From: CAWGXG01 sp963826505
GTDB taxonomy: Bacteria; Chloroflexota; Anaerolineae; Aggregatilineales; Aggregatilineaceae
DNA: 64,000 bases
NCBI GenBank assembly: GCA_963826505.1
Contig: CAWGXG010000006.1
Location: forward strand, 310,001 to 374,000
Direction of reading: 5' to 3'
The notes below the pieces were generated by a model. That model had not been told where the DNA came from. It was given only the letters and a program-made list of their open reading frames with translations, and searched no databases. Position numbers and translations under genes: made by a program. The first letter of the stretch is position 1. Each line of letters begins with the position of its first letter. This document shows, piece by piece, positions 46,186-55,650 of this stretch.

Positions 46186-46209
46186 GACACCGGTGTCGAC
46201 ACCGGTGTC
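46186..46209. promoter_or_regulatory. Double palindromic operator for the LacI regulator
   Basis: Two directly abutting copies of GACACCGGTGTC (46186-46197, 46198-46209), each a perfect palindrome. A -35-like TTGACA (46184-46189) overlaps the first copy, fitting repression of the sulfatase-side promoter. No matching -10 at standard spacing was found. Confidence 0.75.
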
Positions 46210-46286
46210 GAGATCGTATCACAGGTTGATGTTGAGAGTCAATTGAATAACGATAAGCCTATTACTCGTTTGTGAAAGGGTTTTCA

Positions 46287-47789
46287 ATGAAGGCTATTAT
46301 GGTGATGTTCGATTCGTTGAATCGCCACATGCTGCCTCCCTACGGTGCGCAGGGCATCCATGCGCCGAATTTCGAACGCCTGGCCCAGCACGCAGCCACT
46401 TTTGATAACTGCTACGTGGGCAGCATGCCCTGCATTCCTGCCCGGCGCGAGCTGCATACAGGGCGCTACAATTTCCTGCACCGCAGTTGGGGACCGCTCG
46501 AACCGTTTGATGACTCGATGCCCGCGATTCTCCATGAGCACGAAGTTTACACACATCTCACCACCGATCACCAGCACTATTTCGAGGACGGTGGCGCGAC
46601 CTATCACAGCCGCTATAGCACCTGGGAGTTCGCGCGCGGTCAGGAAGGGGATCAATGGAAAGGGGAGGTCGACACACCCCCGATTCCCCCGGCGCTCAAT
46701 CAATGGGATCTTGGGGACTGGTTTCACAGTTTTGAGGCGCGCAAACGGCGGCAGGACTGGATCAACCGCTCTTATATGGCGGACGAAGCGAACCATCCCC
46801 AGACGGTGACCTTCGATCGCGGGCTGTCCTTCATCCACAAGAATCATGCGGCCGATCAGTGGTTCTTGCAGATCGAGTGTTTCGATCCCCACGAGCCGTT
46901 CTTCAGTTACGAGCAGTATCATGACCTGTACCCGGACGAATATGACGGCCCGCGCTACGATTGGCCGGACTACGAGCACGTCCGGCAGACACCCCTGGAA
47001 GTGCAGCACGCGCAGCACCGGTACGCGGCGCTCTTGAGCAAATGTGATGCTTCGTTGGGGCGCGTGCTTGATGTGATGGATGAATACGACTTGTGGCAGG
47101 ATACCATGCTGATCGTCAACACCGATCATGGTTATCTGTTGGGCGAGCACGATTGGTGGGCCAAAAACAAGATGCCCTGGTATAACGAGCTGGCGCGCAC
47201 GCCGCTCTTTATCTGGGATCCGCGCTGCCGGGTTCAAGGCGAACGGCGCGATGCTCTGGTGCAGATGATCGATTTTCCCGCGACATTATTGGAATTCTTC
47301 GGGGTCGAGCGGCCGAAAGACATGCAGGGCATCCCTTTACGCGACGCGATCGCGCGAAACGCCCCGGTGCATGATGTCTGTCTCTTCGGAACGATGGGCG
47401 GACATGTGAACGTCACCGACGGACGCTACGTCTATATGCGCGGCCCGGTGACGACCTACAACACGCCACTGTATGAATATACGCTGATGCCGACGCGCTT
47501 ACAGGGGCCGTTTCTGGTTGATGAGCTGCAAGATATCCAGCTCGCCGAGCCGTTCAGCTTCACCAAAGGCTGCCGCACCAACAAGATCGCAGCCCGCCCG
47601 TGGGGCATCCCGCAGGGCCTGGAGACTATGCTGTTTGATCTTGAGGCCGATCCCAGGCAAGAGCATCCGATCCGTGACGTCGCCATCGAACAGCACATGA
47701 TCGCCCATATGATGCGGCTGATGCAGGAGACTGACGCGCCGCCCGAACAGTATGAGCGCCTGGGGCTACCTGCCGCGTTGTTGGGATAA
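46287..47789 (+). CDS. Type I sulfatase (formylglycine-dependent)
   Basis: 500 residues from the ATG at 46287 (GAAAGGG upstream; an in-frame GTG at 46272 is less likely). The modification motif is Cys49-I-P-A-R53 in SMPCIPARRELHTGR, the standard CxPxR that is oxidised to formylglycine. Metal ligands are suggested by FDS near residue 9 and NTDHGYLLGEHDWWAKN near 280. Only one Asp occupies the first metal motif instead of the common DD. No signal peptide is seen, so it may act on imported sulfated sugars. It is divergent from the LacI/ABC operon, pointing to a sulfated-glycan substrate. Confidence 0.9.
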   Translation: MKAIMVMFDSLNRHMLPPYGAQGIHAPNFERLAQHAATFDNCYVGSMPCIPARRELHTGRYNFLHRSWGPLEPFDDSMPAILHEHEVYTHLTTDHQHYFEDGGATYHSRYSTWEFARGQEGDQWKGEVDTPPIPPALNQWDLGDWFHSFEARKRRQDWINRSYMADEANHPQTVTFDRGLSFIHKNHAADQWFLQIECFDPHEPFFSYEQYHDLYPDEYDGPRYDWPDYEHVRQTPLEVQHAQHRYAALLSKCDASLGRVLDVMDEYDLWQDTMLIVNTDHGYLLGEHDWWAKNKMPWYNELARTPLFIWDPRCRVQGERRDALVQMIDFPATLLEFFGVERPKDMQGIPLRDAIARNAPVHDVCLFGTMGGHVNVTDGRYVYMRGPVTTYNTPLYEYTLMPTRLQGPFLVDELQDIQLAEPFSFTKGCRTNKIAARPWGIPQGLETMLFDLEADPRQEHPIRDVAIEQHMIAHMMRLMQETDAPPEQYERLGLPAALLG

Positions 47790-47831
47790 CACCCGCGATA
47801 GCCGTATCCGCCAGCGCAAACGCAGCCCGGT

Positions 47832-49355
47832 TTATGCTTGCGCTGGCTCGATCCAAATTGGAGAACTCCACGCCCAGTGTCCGTTTTTTTGCCGGACGCG
47901 CACGTGATACCAGTCGCGCTGGCTGCCTTGGGATTCATGCTTAAAGCGTACCTCGGCCGCGTATTCTTCCCGGCGGACGGCACGGTTGAAACAAAAGGCA
48001 GGCGTCAGAAACCCGCCCAGATAATCTGCATACGGGCCAGAAAGCAGGTCACCGACCCGCACATCAACCGGTTTTCCGTTGATCGTGCCCGCCAGGCGGG
48101 TGTGTGGTTCAGCCAGTATGTCGAAGCACATCCCCTGCGTGTTGGCCGTGGTCGTAGTTGGATTGCTCCAGGTACGCGTAGAAAAAGTGACGCCTGCATC
48201 ATCCTGACGCTGCCACGTGCTGAAGGCGTAGCTCGCGTACTCTTCGGCTTGCCGCTCGATGATCTCATGCCCTCGGAAGCGCGGCTCGACAGCCTTCAAC
48301 TCGCCATCGATAACATGGAGTTCGACCTGCCAGTCCACATCGACCCCGCGCTCGCCCCATCCCAGTTCAAGATGTACTTTCACCCGGCTCGGCCAGGAAT
48401 TATTCGGCGCAGGATCGGGATTCCAGCGCATCAAACACTGATTGTTGTGTAACAATTCGATGTAGTCGAGGGCATCGCCGCCAACGAACGCGATGTCGAC
48501 AGTGCGTTCGTTGGCGGCGGGGACGATGGCGCCCATCGGCTGGCCGTTGAGCGCAAACTGCAACGCGATGCGGTCACCGGTTAGCGCGTACGTGCGCCGC
48601 GCCGTCAATGCGTCCCATATCCCACCCCGCGTAAGCTCATCTGCCCAGACGGCGACGCGACCGTGCCCGTAACTACCGGGGTGCGCGCTGTGATGGTCGG
48701 TCGAGCCGACGACACCCACGATGTGCCCCTGCGCCAGCCCGTATTGCAGCGAACTGTGCCAGTCCAGCGGTCCCATGGTGTGCAAATAGCGATTCGGCAT
48801 GGTGGGGCTTTCGCCCGCGCCGTGCATGGACATAATCTCGACCAGGTGAATGAATTCGGGGTCCACTTCATCCCAGTTGATACCCCGGTAGCCTGCTTTG
48901 TAGCCGATGTGGTGCGGAATCAGCATGACATCCGTCCCCGCCGCCTGCACCTGGCGCAAAGCCGCGCGCAGTTCGGGCATATCGTCAGCGCGGATGATGT
49001 CGCCGGTGTCGCCCTTATAGTAAATGTTGTGATCACCATAGCGGCACGAATGCCATTCGTATCCCAGAAACGTCACAAAACGCCCCGGCTGGTGACGCTT
49101 GCGCACTATGTCTTGCACGTGACTCCATTGATCGGCTGTGCGTTCGAACCCCTTGAGATGGTAGTCCGCCAGGGCCGCCAGACGGGATTCATGTGGCAGA
49201 TCGTGCCAGTAGGCATGGGGAGTCACGCATACAAAGTCAAGCTGTAGGGCGGCGTTTTGAAAGGCATCTTCGATCGAGCCGTGCCCATAGCCGACATCGC
49301 AGTGGTTGTGCAGGTCGCCGTAGTACACCTGGAGATGTTCGTAAGGAGTGATCAT
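47832..49355 (-). CDS. PHP-domain / DUF3604-like protein
   Basis: 507 residues from the ATG at 49355, overlapping the upstream stop (ATGA). YYGDLHNHCDVGYGHGS is the metal-binding N-terminal motif of PHP phosphoesterase-like proteins. VTPHAYWHD, LGYEWHSCRYGDHNIYY, MLIPHHIGYK and VGSTDHHSAHPG supply further His/Asp ligands, as in DUF3604. The C-terminal half is beta-rich (AFVGGDALDYIELLHNNQ). Such proteins accompany glycan catabolism but lack a settled function. It is coupled to the Gfo/Idh dehydrogenase. Confidence 0.8.
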   Translation of the reverse strand: MITPYEHLQVYYGDLHNHCDVGYGHGSIEDAFQNAALQLDFVCVTPHAYWHDLPHESRLAALADYHLKGFERTADQWSHVQDIVRKRHQPGRFVTFLGYEWHSCRYGDHNIYYKGDTGDIIRADDMPELRAALRQVQAAGTDVMLIPHHIGYKAGYRGINWDEVDPEFIHLVEIMSMHGAGESPTMPNRYLHTMGPLDWHSSLQYGLAQGHIVGVVGSTDHHSAHPGSYGHGRVAVWADELTRGGIWDALTARRTYALTGDRIALQFALNGQPMGAIVPAANERTVDIAFVGGDALDYIELLHNNQCLMRWNPDPAPNNSWPSRVKVHLELGWGERGVDVDWQVELHVIDGELKAVEPRFRGHEIIERQAEEYASYAFSTWQRQDDAGVTFSTRTWSNPTTTTANTQGMCFDILAEPHTRLAGTINGKPVDVRVGDLLSGPYADYLGGFLTPAFCFNRAVRREEYAAEVRFKHESQGSQRDWYHVRVRQKNGHWAWSSPIWIEPAQA

Positions 49356-50389
49356 GCGTCTGTCTCTACTTCTTCCCATGTAGTGGTGTTGGCGGCGCGA
49401 TAGACCGCTTCGACCACGCGGATACTGGCCAACCCGGCGCGCGCGGAATGGTCCGGAGACACGTCTCCCCTCACCATAGCGAGGAAATGCTGGTGCTGAC
49501 GGTAGCCCACCTGATCGGTGCGAAGGTCGGGCACCAGCCAGCCAGCCTGCCCGATATAGTCGGGCGCATAGAGCGCCAAACGTCCACGCTCCGTACGCAG
49601 CCAGGCGGTGCCCGCCGTGCCGTAGACTTCCATGCGGAAGCGGTCAGTTCCAGCCACCTCTGAATAGGAACATTCGTGTGTGGCGATCATACCCGAGGCG
49701 AAACGGTAGGTCGCGAGGACCAGATCTTCGGCGTCAGGATGAACCACCGTCCCATCGGCCAGCGTCCGCGCGGAGACCATGCGCGCTGTCGTTGCGCGTA
49801 CGCTGACAATGTCGCCAAACAGGTGCCGCAGCAGGTCGATGCCATGTACGCCGAGCTGCAACAACACACCGCCGCCTACATATTCTTTATGGTAGAACCA
49901 GGCGGCCCAATCGGCGCCGGGAGTTGCGTTGCGCTGCCGCACGGACAATATGCGGCCCAGGGCTTGCCTGTCCAGCAGTGTGCGCAGCAGCTCGATTTCT
50001 TCGAAGTAACGGTGCATGAAGCTCACATAGACCTGCCCGCCCGTTTCCTCAGCCGCGCGCAAGATTTGTTCGCATTCGTACACGCTGCGCGCCATCGGTT
50101 TTTGGAGCAGCACCGTTTTGCCAGCTCGCAAGGCGGCGATGGCTTGCGGCATGTGAAGGTAATCAGGCGTGGCGATCACGACCGCGTCGATGGCTTGATC
50201 GGACAAAATCTCGTGGAAGTCTGTCGTAACACGGGGAATGCCGAATTCGTGCGCGCGCCGCTGCGCGGATTCCAGTGTGTGGGCGGCGATGGCTACTACA
50301 CGCGCGTCAGCCTGCTGTAAGCCTCTGATATGGTAGGCACTGATCGAGCCAGCACCAATCATGCCAACGGTTACTGGCGCTACGGTCAC
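49352..50389 (-). CDS. Gfo/Idh/MocA-family dehydrogenase
   Basis: 345 residues. The Rossmann start is VTVGMIGAGSISAYHIRGLQ. The nucleotide-binding Lys-Pro appears as LLQKPMARSVYE, where the usual Glu of EKP is Gln. The C-terminal half shows HKEYVGGGVLLQLGVHGIDLLRHLFGD, the family's G-x-x-x-D-x-G-x-H-x-x-D-like block. These enzymes oxidise sugars or inositols with NAD(P). It forms an ATGA-coupled pair with the PHP protein and probably serves the sulfated-sugar locus. Confidence 0.88.
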   Translation of the reverse strand: MTVAPVTVGMIGAGSISAYHIRGLQQADARVVAIAAHTLESAQRRAHEFGIPRVTTDFHEILSDQAIDAVVIATPDYLHMPQAIAALRAGKTVLLQKPMARSVYECEQILRAAEETGGQVYVSFMHRYFEEIELLRTLLDRQALGRILSVRQRNATPGADWAAWFYHKEYVGGGVLLQLGVHGIDLLRHLFGDIVSVRATTARMVSARTLADGTVVHPDAEDLVLATYRFASGMIATHECSYSEVAGTDRFRMEVYGTAGTAWLRTERGRLALYAPDYIGQAGWLVPDLRTDQVGYRQHQHFLAMVRGDVSPDHSARAGLASIRVVEAVYRAANTTTWEEVETDA

Positions 50390-50492
50390 AGTATCCTCCT
50401 TCGATCGGAACCATTTCGGAAGCTGCGCATCAATTGTGGATCAGAGCCTGTGCCTTGACAAGCGGGTGCGCCGCTTATCTTGCGAGCGATCG

Positions 50493-50919
50493 CTATCGGA
50501 GATTCTTGCGACGTTTCCCCTGCTGCGAGCGGGTTCCAAACCAGCGCGTCCGAAGAAATCCAATGCTGCGGACTTCCTCGGGCGCGTATTCTCGCACATC
50601 CCAGGTTGCCATCACGTAGTGTTTGTGGCAGGCAATGCCTAACACCACCACACGGAAGCCGTAGCGGAGTTGTTCGGTTGTGATCGGCTCGCCCGTGTCC
50701 TATTCCACCATCGTGATGAGGTCGGGGCACACTGACCACAATCTCCTCGTCGCGGGCGGCCACCAGATTCTCATTCTGAAACTGGATGCTGATCCGGCTG
50801 TCGGGGTCCTTGCCGATCCCTTCGAGAACGGCCTCACCCCGTGCGAATCGGCCCTGTTCAGTCTCAGCCAGCGCCAGCAAGTCGCCTGCCACCTTGTCAC
50901 ACCGGCAGCGACGTAACAT
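50493..50919 (-). pseudogene. Decayed C-terminal remnant of a DUF917 family protein
   Basis: The minus strand reads GRFARGEAVLEGIGKDPDS, then SIQFQNENLVA and VVSVP in one frame. It continues after a frameshift near 50720-50735 as PDLITMVE, an in-frame TAG, then DTGEPITTEQLRYGFRVVVL and APEEVRSIGF...WFG to a TAG at 50493-50495. The FQNENLVA / PDLI / TGEPITTE...LRYG succession matches the C-terminus of DUF917 (S-methylthiohydantoin desulfurase-like) proteins. About 140 codons remain. The N-terminal two thirds is missing, because the aldo/keto reductase ends at 50955. I call it a remnant, not a gene. Confidence 0.6.
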
Positions 50920-50954
50920 CCCCTGAGCGAGCCTCGTTCGCCGTAGCTGCCCGG

Positions 50955-51992
50955 TTATCTGTACAGCTTGGTCGGCAGGGGATTACGCTCAGTGAAGCCG
51001 CGTTGGTGCCAGTAAGGATAGATCGTGTCGGTTTCGCTCGCGGCGTCCAACCGCGCGACTTGCTCGGCGCTCAAATTCCACCCATCGGCTCCCAGGTTAT
51101 CGAGCAACTGCTCCTCGGTGCGGGCACCAATGATCACGCTGGCGACCGTTGGCCGTTGCAGCAGCCAGTTGAGCGAGATTTGCGCGACCGTCTTGCCTGT
51201 TTCCGCGCTGATGGCATCCAGCACATCCACCAGGCTGTAGAACCACTCTTCGGGAATGGCCGGTCCTTCGCCTGCGCCCTGCGCGACACGGGTGCCCGCT
51301 GGGATGGGCTGGTCACGCCGGAATTTGCCACTAAGCCGTCCCTGCGACAGCGGACCCCAAACGAGGGTGCTGACCTTTTGGTCCAGCGCCAGCGGCATCA
51401 GTTCCCATTCGTACTCACGTCGCAGCAGCGAGTAGTGGGCTTGATGGGCCATATAGCGTGCCCACCCGTACTTTTCGGAAATGGCGAGTGATTTCATCAG
51501 GTGCCAGCCGGAGAAGTTAGAGCAGGCGATATAACGCACCTTGCCACTTTGCACCAGCGTGTCCAGAGTTCGCAGCGTTTCCTCGACGGAGGTCTGGGCG
51601 TCGAAGCCATGCATGGTATAGATGTCGATGTAGTCTGTGTTGAGGCGGCGCAGGCTGGCCTCGCACGAGCGCAGGAGATGAAACCGTGACGTGCCCACAT
51701 CGTTGGGCTCGTCGCTCATGCGGAAAGTGGCTTTCGTCGAGATCAGTACCTTATCCCGTCGCCCGCCGATCGCCTTGCCCAGGATTTCTTCGGCCTGTCC
51801 TGCCGAATACACGTCTGCCGTATCAAACAGATTGACGCCCGCATCAAGGCAAATATCGACCAGGCGGCTGGCGTGCGCCACATCGCTGTTTCCCCACTTG
51901 CTGAAGAAGGCGTGGTCGCCACCAAACGTCCCGGTCCCAAAGCTTAGGGCTGGCACGCGAAAACCTGAGCCGCCAAGTAATCTATAGTCCAT
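50955..51992 (-). CDS. Aldo/keto reductase
   Basis: 345 residues from the ATG at 51992 (AAGGGGA upstream; an ATG at 52082 would add an unlikely 30-residue leader). Fold motifs are FDTADVYSAGQAEEILGKAI (catalytic Asp/Tyr), KVLISTKAT (Lys) and YIDIYTMHGFD (His), completing the AKR tetrad. Close to the YhdN/YajO-like group using NADPH. It reduces sugar-derived or other aldehydes. It lies between the DUF917 remnant and the big UroD operon, with no clear operon partner. Confidence 0.9.
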   Translation of the reverse strand: MDYRLLGGSGFRVPALSFGTGTFGGDHAFFSKWGNSDVAHASRLVDICLDAGVNLFDTADVYSAGQAEEILGKAIGGRRDKVLISTKATFRMSDEPNDVGTSRFHLLRSCEASLRRLNTDYIDIYTMHGFDAQTSVEETLRTLDTLVQSGKVRYIACSNFSGWHLMKSLAISEKYGWARYMAHQAHYSLLRREYEWELMPLALDQKVSTLVWGPLSQGRLSGKFRRDQPIPAGTRVAQGAGEGPAIPEEWFYSLVDVLDAISAETGKTVAQISLNWLLQRPTVASVIIGARTEEQLLDNLGADGWNLSAEQVARLDAASETDTIYPYWHQRGFTERNPLPTKLYR

Positions 51993-52176
51993 GGTCGTTT
52001 CCCCTTGAAAGATGCATCCAGGCTTAAGCGTATGATGAGCGCAATCGGGCGTATTCCGCCGGGCGCCGATCACCACGCCCATTGTACCGCGAAATGCCCG
52101 ACTCCGGCCGCGCCTGTGCGATGACGCACTGGAGTATCAACGTACGTTTTACCGGTAGGCGGCAAAATCAGCAAAC

Positions 52177-52199
52177 AAGCCCAGTCATGCGCTGGGCTT
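52177..52199. terminator. Terminator of the long UroD/sugar operon
   Basis: AAGCCCAG (52177-52184) and CTGGGCTT (52192-52199) form a perfect 8-bp stem with a 7-base loop. On the minus strand it is followed by GTTTGCTGATTTTG. It lies 62 bp beyond the last gene of the operon. The 268-bp interval 51993-52260 holds nothing else I recognise. Confidence 0.7.
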
Positions 52200-52260
52200 C
52201 ATGCTTATATGCGGCTGATGCCTTACGCAACCGAACTCTACGCGCAAGATCGTACCGCGA

Positions 52261-53496
52261 CTAACCGGTGATGGCGTCGAACATCGCCACGATATTTTCG
52301 GGCGGGACGTTGGCCATGACGTTATGCACTTGCTGGAATACGAAGCCGCCGCCCGGATTCAGAATCTCAATCTGGCCCCGGACATGGTCGGCCACCTGCT
52401 GCGGCGTGCCGTGCGGCAGGACGCTCTGCGTATCACATCCGCCGCCCCACAGCGTAATCTTGTCCCCAAAGTCGGCTTTAAGCCCCGCCGCGCCCATGCC
52501 CGCCGCGCTGATCTGGACCGGGTTGATGGCGTCCAGCCCGGCGTCGATCAGGTCCGGCAGCAGATTGCGCACGCTGCCGCAGCAGTGCAAATTTACGGCG
52601 ACATGCGGCTTGATCTCTTTGACGCGTTTCCACATGCGGCTGTGGCGCGGCTTGAACAACTCGCGGTACATCCTGGGTGACATCTGCGACCGGGTCTGCA
52701 TGCCCAGGTCATCGCCAAAAACGATGACATCAATGTAATCGCCGATCACATTCAGGAATTTCTCAAGGTTGCCCAGGTGAATTTCGGTCAGGATGTCCAG
52801 GAATCTACCGGTGCGCTCTGGCTCAGACGCCATCATCATGTAGAAGTTATCATTACGGAAAAAGAATTGCCCGATCTCCAGTAGATTGCCCCCAAACAGT
52901 CCTAAGATCGCGCGGTCGGTCGAGTCACGCAGGACTTTGGCCCCGTCGGCGAAAGCGCGATCCCGGCCCGGCCCTGAAGCCAGTGGCCCTGACGGCGAGG
53001 CGATCGCCGTCCACATGCATTCGTCGAAGGCCGCCGCAATGGCCTGTTCGTCGTCTGGCCCGTCCATCAGCGGGTAATGGGTCTGTTCGAAATAGAGCGC
53101 GCCATCGGGCATTTGCCCGATGATACACCCGCTGTCCGAACGCAAAATCCAGCGCTGATGCGCTTCATCGCGTTCCGGCACGCTCCACGCGGGGACCTGG
53201 CAGGGCCGCCCGTCCGGCAGAACCCAGTCGGCCCAATCCGCGTCATCAAGCGCGAAACCGCGGCCTAATTCGATTGTGTCGATCTTGAATCGATCGAGCA
53301 CGTCCTGATCAACAATAGCAAGCTGCTGGATCAGGTCATAGACCCGAATTGGTTTGGGCTCGAGGCCGAGATGATCGCGCAGGTTGGCATAGGCGATGGC
53401 CGCAATGCCAGACGACCTGTGACCTGAAAAATCAATAGGGGCGCGATCGGGCTGTTCGTGATTCAGTGCTGCGCGGACACGTTCACGGCTGTTCAT
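52261..53496 (-). CDS. UroD-superfamily protein (COG0407-like), copy 1
   Basis: 411 residues with AGGAG before the ATG. Begins MNSRERVRAALNHEQPDRAPIDF, the hallmark start of UroD-like proteins. The metal/substrate motif is LHCCGSVRNLLPDL with the His-x-Cys-Gly of methyltransferase-like members (MtaA/MtbA), followed by NPVQISAAGMGAAGLKADFGDKITLWGGGC. True uroporphyrinogen decarboxylase lacks this Cys. It is the last gene of a sugar operon with two other UroD-like genes, so it probably acts on a sugar-derived or methylated compound. No corrinoid gene is near. Confidence 0.87.
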   Translation of the reverse strand: MNSRERVRAALNHEQPDRAPIDFSGHRSSGIAAIAYANLRDHLGLEPKPIRVYDLIQQLAIVDQDVLDRFKIDTIELGRGFALDDADWADWVLPDGRPCQVPAWSVPERDEAHQRWILRSDSGCIIGQMPDGALYFEQTHYPLMDGPDDEQAIAAAFDECMWTAIASPSGPLASGPGRDRAFADGAKVLRDSTDRAILGLFGGNLLEIGQFFFRNDNFYMMMASEPERTGRFLDILTEIHLGNLEKFLNVIGDYIDVIVFGDDLGMQTRSQMSPRMYRELFKPRHSRMWKRVKEIKPHVAVNLHCCGSVRNLLPDLIDAGLDAINPVQISAAGMGAAGLKADFGDKITLWGGGCDTQSVLPHGTPQQVADHVRGQIEILNPGGGFVFQQVHNVMANVPPENIVAMFDAITG

Positions 53497-53547
53497 AGTG
53501 TTCTCCTGTTTCGTTTAAAAATGTTGGTCATGAGTCGTTGTTTCAAC

Positions 53548-54550
53548 TCAATGCATCAGATCCAGATAGGCTAAAATCTGCTCAAAGTTGTCACTGTACT
53601 GGTGGCACAGGGCGCGCGTGCCGCTCTCGATAATGTTGCCGCCGCTGATCCCGAACGTGCGGAATCCCGCTAACCGGATGGAACAGACCCCCGCACCGCT
53701 GTCGTCGATGCCCACAATGGAATGGCGCTGCTCGAAGGGAATGCCCAACCCCACCCGGCCCGCTTCGGCATAGAGCCAGGGATGTGGCTTGGGCGACAGC
53801 TCGCCGAGCGTGCCGATCTCGCCGGGACGCAGCGGAAACCCGCCGGTGATGAACACGTCATAGAAATCCGCGGGATCGCCCAACCCCAGCGTGCGAAATG
53901 CCGACAGGATGCCGGGATAGGCTTTTTCGTACAGGCCGGAAGTCACCAACCCGACTTTGACGTGCGCCGTTTTGAGAGTCAGCAAGAATTCCTTCAATCC
54001 GGGCGTGGGCACAAACACATCGGCGCGCCCCTCGCCGCTGTTGAATGGCGTCCATCTCGCGCCGGGTCTGGACATAGTAAATGCGCCGGGCTTCTTCGAC
54101 GCTTCTGTTCGGACAATATTTCTCGACGCAGTATTTAAGATGTTCCGAAACGCTGTGGCCGGTCACGAACGGCATATCTTCATCCGCCAGCGCGAAAGCG
54201 GGCTCGCCGCGCAGCTCGGCGGTGGTACGCTCGATGATCCACATCCAAAAGCCTTCGCTGCGGATGCTGGTGCCATCCAGATCGAGCAGCACGGCTTGTA
54301 CCGGGTGATCGAGTTCGACCGGATGTACGGGATAATATGCTGGATAGCCCAACGCGGAGTGGACAAAGGCCAGCGTGTGCTCGGCAAACGCGATGAATTC
54401 GACTTTGCGATCGGCGGTGGCGAGGATGGCTTCAACGCCGCCCCTGCCAACCTGATGCAAGCCATCGCCGCACGTCTCCAGGGAAATCAGGCCCGAATCA
54501 TGCGGAAAATCGCCTAACTGCGGCATATGGATCGGCGTTGAAACCGTCAT
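53548..54550 (-). CDS. HAD-superfamily phosphatase (frameshifted)
   Basis: About 334 residues read across one break. HAD motif I is AVLLDLDGTSIRSEGF near residue 90, motif II GLVTSGLYEKA, motif III SPKPHPWLY and motif IV GIDDSGAGVCS, as in beta-phosphoglucomutase-like phosphatases. An N-terminal extension of about 80 residues precedes motif I. The frame is lost in the four-C run at 54028-54031 (one extra base on the minus strand) and regained to the stop at 53548. It starts immediately after the UroD stop at 54551. It may dephosphorylate the kinase product or a byproduct. Confidence 0.82.
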
Positions 54551-55613
54551 TTACGCCTCTGCCGTTTCTTGCGCGCGGATGTGCTGTCCCGCCCGGACCA
54601 TAGCCAGATAACCCTCTGGTGGCACGTAATCCGGAATCGAGTTACCCGATCCTAAGGCATAACCACGCGCCATATTCCGGTACAATCGACCTTTTTCGAC
54701 GACCTGCTCGAAGATAGACTCCGGCGTGCATTGGCATAGAATATCCACATCGATGCCCCCGAGCAGCCCGATGCGATCGCCGTAGCGTGTGATCCACTTA
54801 TCAAACGGGGCGATGGTATCCTCGTTCGAGTGTTTGGCGTTGATGCCCAGGGCAATCACATCATCCATCACGCTGAAGATCTTCCCGCACGAATGCCACA
54901 AGAAAGGCTTTTCCGCTGCCCGGATCAAGGTGAGGATACGGCGGTATTGTGGGATGATGTGCTGGCGAATGACGGTCGGTGACACGAGCGTATTCGTCTT
55001 GAAACCGAGATCGTCCCCAAAACGGCACACCGCGAACTGGTCCCCGTAGCTAGGGAGAAACGTCTCCCACAGCGTGACCAGGAGATCGCCGATTTTCCGG
55101 AAGAGATCGGCAAACAGGTCTGGATCGTCGGCCATCATATACGCGAGATATTGGAAGCCGACCAGGTCCTCGCTCAACTCCAGGACGCCGTTGCCGATGC
55201 CGCCCAGGGCTTTCATCCCCGTCGGAAGCGTCTTGCTGAGCGCCTCGAATTTACGCCCGGCTACTTCCCAATAGCGCTGGGGAATCTCGTCCCAGGGATA
55301 GCGCTCAAAATCGGCACGCGTCTGGATCGGGCCGGGGCGTCCTCCGTAGATGGCGCCGTGATCGGGCAGCAGGCGCGACACGGTGACTTCATACGACACG
55401 GTGTCGTAGGTCATCTCGTGGTAGAAACGGCAGTAGTGGGTGAAGAATGCGCTCTAGATCGGCGTCGTCGCCTTTTTCCAAGTCGGCGAACGGCTCGCCA
55501 AGAATCCGCTCCATGATCGAGACGTCGATCTTATGTTCGTACATCGGCAGCCGGGCCGGACGTTGGTTACGCAGCACGGCGAGCATATGGCGATAATCGG
55601 GCTGGAATGGCAT
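54551..55613 (-). CDS. UroD-superfamily protein, copy 2 (frameshifted)
   Basis: About 354 residues. The N-terminus (PFQPDYRHMLAVLRNQRPARLPMYEH) and a C-terminal frame starting FFTHYCRFYHEMTYDTV are joined across a one-base shift near 55443-55450. The motif WHSCGKIFSVMDDVIALGINA is the usual HxCG, and LLGGIDVDILCQCTPESI follows. AAGGGA precedes the ATG at 55613. It is more compact than copy 1. Together with copies 1 and 3 it suggests three sequential or paralogous steps. A role in porphyrin synthesis is unlikely in this setting. Confidence 0.84.
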
Positions 55614-55650
55614 CTTGCCGCATCCCTTGTGAACACTCTGAACTTTTCAG

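Noticed and set aside
46272..46287. GTG at 46272 as the sulfatase start
   Set aside because: GAAAGGG sits at proper spacing for the ATG at 46287 and is inside the frame if GTG were used.
50386..50919. A 177-codon hypothetical gene
   Set aside because: Only its first half looks like protein. The second half makes sense in another frame as a DUF917 C-terminus, so it is better read as a broken remnant.
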